Below, in pieces: positions 60,471-64,000 of a stretch of DNA of 64,000 nt. Position numbers and translations under genes: made by a program. How positions within the stretch are numbered: position 1 is the stretch's first letter; every line of letters begins with the position of its first letter. The notes below the pieces were generated by a model that saw nothing but the letters and a program-made list of their open reading frames with translations, did no database searches and had not been told where the DNA came from. The stretch spans positions 1-64,000 of the forward strand of contig CAMCEE010000007.1 of the NCBI GenBank assembly GCA_945873815.1, written 5' to 3'. Origin of the DNA: an uncultured Caryophanales bacterium (GTDB lineage: Bacteria; Bacillota_I; Bacilli_A; RFN20; CAG-449).

Positions 60471-61118
60471 ATGGAAAAGCAAGAAGTTTTCAATATACAT
60501 GGATATCCCATCATCGTAAATCTTAAGATTGGAAAGATTAAGGCAAAACGTTTCACCTACAATGGTGGAATGATTTTCATTTCGGTTACTCCTAGATATA
60601 GAAAGAAAGATTTAGAAAAATCAATCGAACAAGCTTTACCTGAAAAAACGATAAAAAAATTCTTCTCTGAACCATACATTGGGGACGATTATATTTATAT
60701 CACCGGAAAAAAACATCATTTAGTTGTTCTAGAAGAGGGTGGTGTTCGTAATAAGATGGACGATTATGTATTTAAAAAAAGAAGTGATATAAGAAAAGAA
60801 TTACGTAAAATTGCTTATGATATATATTTATTAGAAATTCGTAAGATTGAAAAAGAAATGGGAATTAGAAAACCTCATACATTGAAGGTTACAAAAATGA
60901 CTGCAGCAGTTGGAAAACATTATAAGCAAAAGAATATGATTACGCTTGATGAATCATTGATTCATTATTCTTTAAGCATAATCGATTCAGTTGTTACCCA
61001 TGAATTATGTCATTATTATTATCAAGATCATTCTGCAAATTTTTATGATTTATTATTACGCTATTGTCCCGATTATAAAGAATTAAAGAAGAAATTGACT
61101 TATGGAGTAAGAAGATGA
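60471..61118 (+). CDS. YgjP/DUF45-type zinc metallopeptidase
   Basis: IDSVVTHELCHYYYQDHSANFYDLLLRYCPDYKELKKKL (HELCH...H). Confidence 0.9.
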   Translation: MEKQEVFNIHGYPIIVNLKIGKIKAKRFTYNGGMIFISVTPRYRKKDLEKSIEQALPEKTIKKFFSEPYIGDDYIYITGKKHHLVVLEEGGVRNKMDDYVFKKRSDIRKELRKIAYDIYLLEIRKIEKEMGIRKPHTLKVTKMTAAVGKHYKQKNMITLDESLIHYSLSIIDSVVTHELCHYYYQDHSANFYDLLLRYCPDYKELKKKLTYGVRR

Positions 61119-61840
61119 TAGTTAGAGAGATTACAAGTGCAACAAATCAATTGATTAAGGATTTAGTTAAATTAAAACAAACTAGAAATGCAAAAGAACT
61201 TAATCAAATAATAATAGAAGGGAAAGATCTTATTGATATGGCATATGAGAATGGTCTTTTAGATATGGTTTTAACCTCTAATAGAAGCTATTCTTATGAT
61301 GTTCAAACAATTATTTGTCCTTCTTTTATTCTTGAAAAACTCTCAAGCAATAAATCGATTAGTGATATTATTGGAGTTGCGCATTTATCTTTAGATAATA
61401 AGGGATTAGGAAATAGGATTGTCTATTTAGATGGAGTACAAGACCCAGGCAATGTTGGAACGATTATTAGAACCGCATTAGCTTTCTCTTACGATTCAAT
61501 AATTCTATCTCTCGATTCTGCTTCCATCTATAATGAAAAGGTAATTCAAGCTACTAAAGGAGCATTATTTTCTATTCCAGTCTTCCTTGATGTTTCATTA
61601 CAAGAACTAAAAGAAAAAGGGTATCAAATTATTGTTACTGCTTTAAGAAATGCTAGTGATTATAAAACATTAACTCCAAATGATAAATTTGTTTTAGTCC
61701 TTGGAAATGAAGGACAAGGTGTAAAAGAAGAAAATATTGATATTGCTGATGAGGTAGTGAAGATTAGTATGGGGAATATTGATTCATTGAATGTTGCAGT
61801 TGCAGGTGGCATATTGCTTAATCATTATAAAAAAGAATAA
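61115..61840 (+). CDS. TrmH/SpoU family RNA 2'-O-methyltransferase
   Basis: IVYLDGVQDPGNVGTIIRTALAFSYDSIIL; FVLVLGNEGQGVKEE; VKISMGNIDSLNVAVAGGILLNHY. Confidence 0.93.
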   Translation: MIVREITSATNQLIKDLVKLKQTRNAKELNQIIIEGKDLIDMAYENGLLDMVLTSNRSYSYDVQTIICPSFILEKLSSNKSISDIIGVAHLSLDNKGLGNRIVYLDGVQDPGNVGTIIRTALAFSYDSIILSLDSASIYNEKVIQATKGALFSIPVFLDVSLQELKEKGYQIIVTALRNASDYKTLTPNDKFVLVLGNEGQGVKEENIDIADEVVKISMGNIDSLNVAVAGGILLNHYKKE

Positions 61841-61914
61841 TGATTTATACGATTTATCATTTAAAATGATTTAAAAATAATTGATATTTTATATTCTATA
61901 ATATAAACTAGCAT

Positions 61915-62140
61915 TATAAGCGTAAGAAGACAAAAGCTTAATGTAACCTTTTTAGAGAGCTTGACTAGGTGAAAACAAGCAAGGTGAAATTAAAGACTTA
62001 TCACTTCCTAGCTAATCTTCAGAAATAATAGTAAGAAGATTCGTTGAATCACGTTACGATTAATTGAGTGCTTAGAGTAATCTAGGAACTAAGGTGGTAC
62101 CACGTTAATTAAGCGTCCTTAGAAATAGGGACGTTTTTAT
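61915..62140 (+). promoter_or_regulatory. T-box riboswitch leader of ileS
   Basis: T-box core AAGGTGGTACCACG (62091-62104); Stem I-like AGAGAGCTTG...; terminator GCGTCC...GGGACGTTTTTAT; candidate specifier ATC (62015-62017). Confidence 0.9.
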
Positions 62141-62156
62141 ATTTTAGGAGGAATTT

Positions 62157-64000
62157 ATGGAAATCAACAAGACTCTATTAATGGGAAAAACAAATTTTGA
62201 AATGAGAGGTAATCTTGCTCAAAAAGAACCAATTATGCTAAAAAATTGGGAGGAAGATGATTTATATCATGCAATATTAAAGAAAAGAGAAGGAGCAGAA
62301 GAATATATTCTCCACGATGGCCCTCCATATGCAAATGGAGATATGCATTGTGGACATATGCTTAATCGTATATTAAAGGATATTATTTTAAGATATAAAT
62401 CAATGTCAGGATTCTACACTCCATTTTATCCTGGATGGGATACACATGGATTACCAATTGAAAATGCGGTAACAAAATCAGGTATTAATCGTAAAACTAC
62501 TCCACTTCCAGAATTTAGAAATAAATGTGAAGAATACGCTAAAAAACAAATTGAACGCCAAATGGCTCAAGTTAAACGCCTAGGAGTCAATGCTGATTTT
62601 GATAATCGTTATGTAACATTGACAAAAGATTTTGAAAAGAATCAAATTCACGTTTTTTCAACCATGGCTCAAAAAGGTCTTATTTATAAAGGATTAAAAC
62701 CAGTTTATTGGTCTCCTTCTAGTGAATCTGCACTTGCTGAAGCAGAAATTGAATACGCTGATGTAAAAGCAACTACAATCTTTGTAAAATTCATGGTTAA
62801 TGATGGTAAAGGTATATTAGAAAATGGTAAGGATGCATTTATCATTTGGACTACTACACCTTGGACAATGCCTGCAAACCTTGCAATATGCTTAAATCCA
62901 AGATTAGAATATGGCTTATTTAAAACCGAAAAAGGTAATTTTGTTTTCTTAACATGTTTACAAGATTCCTTAAAAGAACAATTAGGATTTGAAACTTGCG
63001 AATTATTAAAGACTTTTAAAGGTAGTGATTTAGAAGGAATTAAAACTACTCATCCAATGTATAATCGTGATTCAATCATCATTCTTGGTGATCATGTTAC
63101 TGCAGACGCTGGTACTGGATGCGTTCATACAGCTCCTGGACATGGTGCTGATGACTTTGTTGTTGGAACAAAATATAAACTACCTCCTTTCTGCCCAGTT
63201 GATGATCATGGTTATATGATGGAAGAATGCGGTGAAAGACTTGCAGGAAAATTCTATGAAAAAGCAAATGATGAAGTTTTAGTTTGGTTAGAAGAAGTAG
63301 GGGCTTTACTTCATAAGGAAGATATCGTTCACTCATATCCTCACGATTGGCGTACTCATAAACCAGTCATCTTTAGAGCAACACCTCAATGGTTCTGTTC
63401 AGTTGATAAGATAAGAGATGAATTATTAGATGCAGTTGAAAGTGTAAACTGGACTCCAAGCTGGGGAAAATTAAGAATGACAAATATGATGAAAGATCGT
63501 ACCGATTGGTGTATCTCTCGTCAAAGAGTTTGGGGTGTTCCAATTCCTATTATCTATAACGAAGATGGTTCTCCTATCATGGAGAAAGAAGTATTTGACC
63601 ATATTGAGAATTTAATCGGAGAATATGGTAGTAATATTTGGTTTGAAAAAGAAGCAATCGATTTATTACCAAAAGGATATAAAAACGAAAAATCACCAAA
63701 TGGATTATTCAAAAAAGAAAAAGATATTATGGATGTTTGGTTTGATTCGGGCTCTTCATTCTTTACCGAAATCGATAGAGGATATAAATATCCAGTTGAT
63801 TTATATTTAGAAGGTAGTGACCAATATCGTGGATGGTTTAATTCTTCTCTTATTATTTCTGTTGCAATGAATGGTGTTTCACCTTATAAAAATGTTTTAA
63901 GCCACGGTTTCATCGTTGATGAAAAAGGTATGAAAATGTCTAAATCATTAGGAAATGGTGTTGATCCAAATAAAGTAATTAACGTATATGGAGCAGATAT
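62157..64000 (+). CDS. ileS: Isoleucyl-tRNA synthetase (3' end runs off the window)
   Basis: AGGAGG RBS; MEINKTLLMGKTNFEMRGNLAQKEP...HDGPPYANGDMHCGHMLN...PGWDTHGLPIE...KGMKMSKSLGN; open to the window end, so absent from the ORF track. Confidence 0.97.
   Translation, partial: MEINKTLLMGKTNFEMRGNLAQKEPIMLKNWEEDDLYHAILKKREGAEEYILHDGPPYANGDMHCGHMLNRILKDIILRYKSMSGFYTPFYPGWDTHGLPIENAVTKSGINRKTTPLPEFRNKCEEYAKKQIERQMAQVKRLGVNADFDNRYVTLTKDFEKNQIHVFSTMAQKGLIYKGLKPVYWSPSSESALAEAEIEYADVKATTIFVKFMVNDGKGILENGKDAFIIWTTTPWTMPANLAICLNPRLEYGLFKTEKGNFVFLTCLQDSLKEQLGFETCELLKTFKGSDLEGIKTTHPMYNRDSIIILGDHVTADAGTGCVHTAPGHGADDFVVGTKYKLPPFCPVDDHGYMMEECGERLAGKFYEKANDEVLVWLEEVGALLHKEDIVHSYPHDWRTHKPVIFRATPQWFCSVDKIRDELLDAVESVNWTPSWGKLRMTNMMKDRTDWCISRQRVWGVPIPIIYNEDGSPIMEKEVFDHIENLIGEYGSNIWFEKEAIDLLPKGYKNEKSPNGLFKKEKDIMDVWFDSGSSFFTEIDRGYKYPVDLYLEGSDQYRGWFNSSLIISVAMNGVSPYKNVLSHGFIVDEKGMKMSKSLGNGVDPNKVINVYGAD

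Noticed and set aside
63097-63810. ORFs 63097-63336 (-) and 63625-63810 (+)
   Set aside because: Both lie inside the ileS reading frame, which runs off the window.
1-64000. Use of genetic code 4 (UGA = Trp), as in many Mollicutes
   Set aside because: UGG is used for Trp throughout and UGA acts as stop (e.g. 1536-1538, 52806-52808, 61116-61118).

Overview
Chromosomal window from a low-GC Bacillota/Mycoplasmatota-like bacterium. It uses the standard code: TGA serves as a stop in ATGA overlaps at 1535-1538 and 61115-61118. Cell-wall and lipoprotein genes (ddl, mreB-like, lgt) are present. Most of the window is dense housekeeping and metabolic coding sequence: exoIII, TcdA/TtcA-like tRNA modification, deoD, trx, Mrp, PepP, malQ, MreB, Lgt, NUDIX, PlsC/DAG kinase, ABC exporters, RsmB-like and TrmH methyltransferases, and ileS behind a T-box. 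It also has two tRNAs (Ser-CGA, Gly-GCC) and many intrinsic terminators. The only mobile-element trace is a decayed group II intron/RT fragment at the left edge. The accessory features most worth a second look are: (i) three endonuclease-I-type lipoproteins on serine-rich stalks at 27.7-33.2 kb, with a near-identical inverted ~150 nt block between the outer two, plus two more Ser-stalk lipoproteins (one a 5'-nucleotidase); (ii) a giant (~1724 aa) protein with a CvpA-like membrane N-terminus; (iii) a GGDEF/EAL-like membrane protein lacking both signature motifs; (iv) a NERD-like membrane protein lacking the ExK residues; (v) a cytoplasmic protein with a starch-binding-like module; (vi) a flippase-like protein with a Cys-rich tail, coupled to a pentapeptide-repeat protein; and (vii) several palindromic operator candidates. 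I found no CRISPR array, prophage or recognisable defence locus. All family assignments are from reading motifs by eye; no searches were run.
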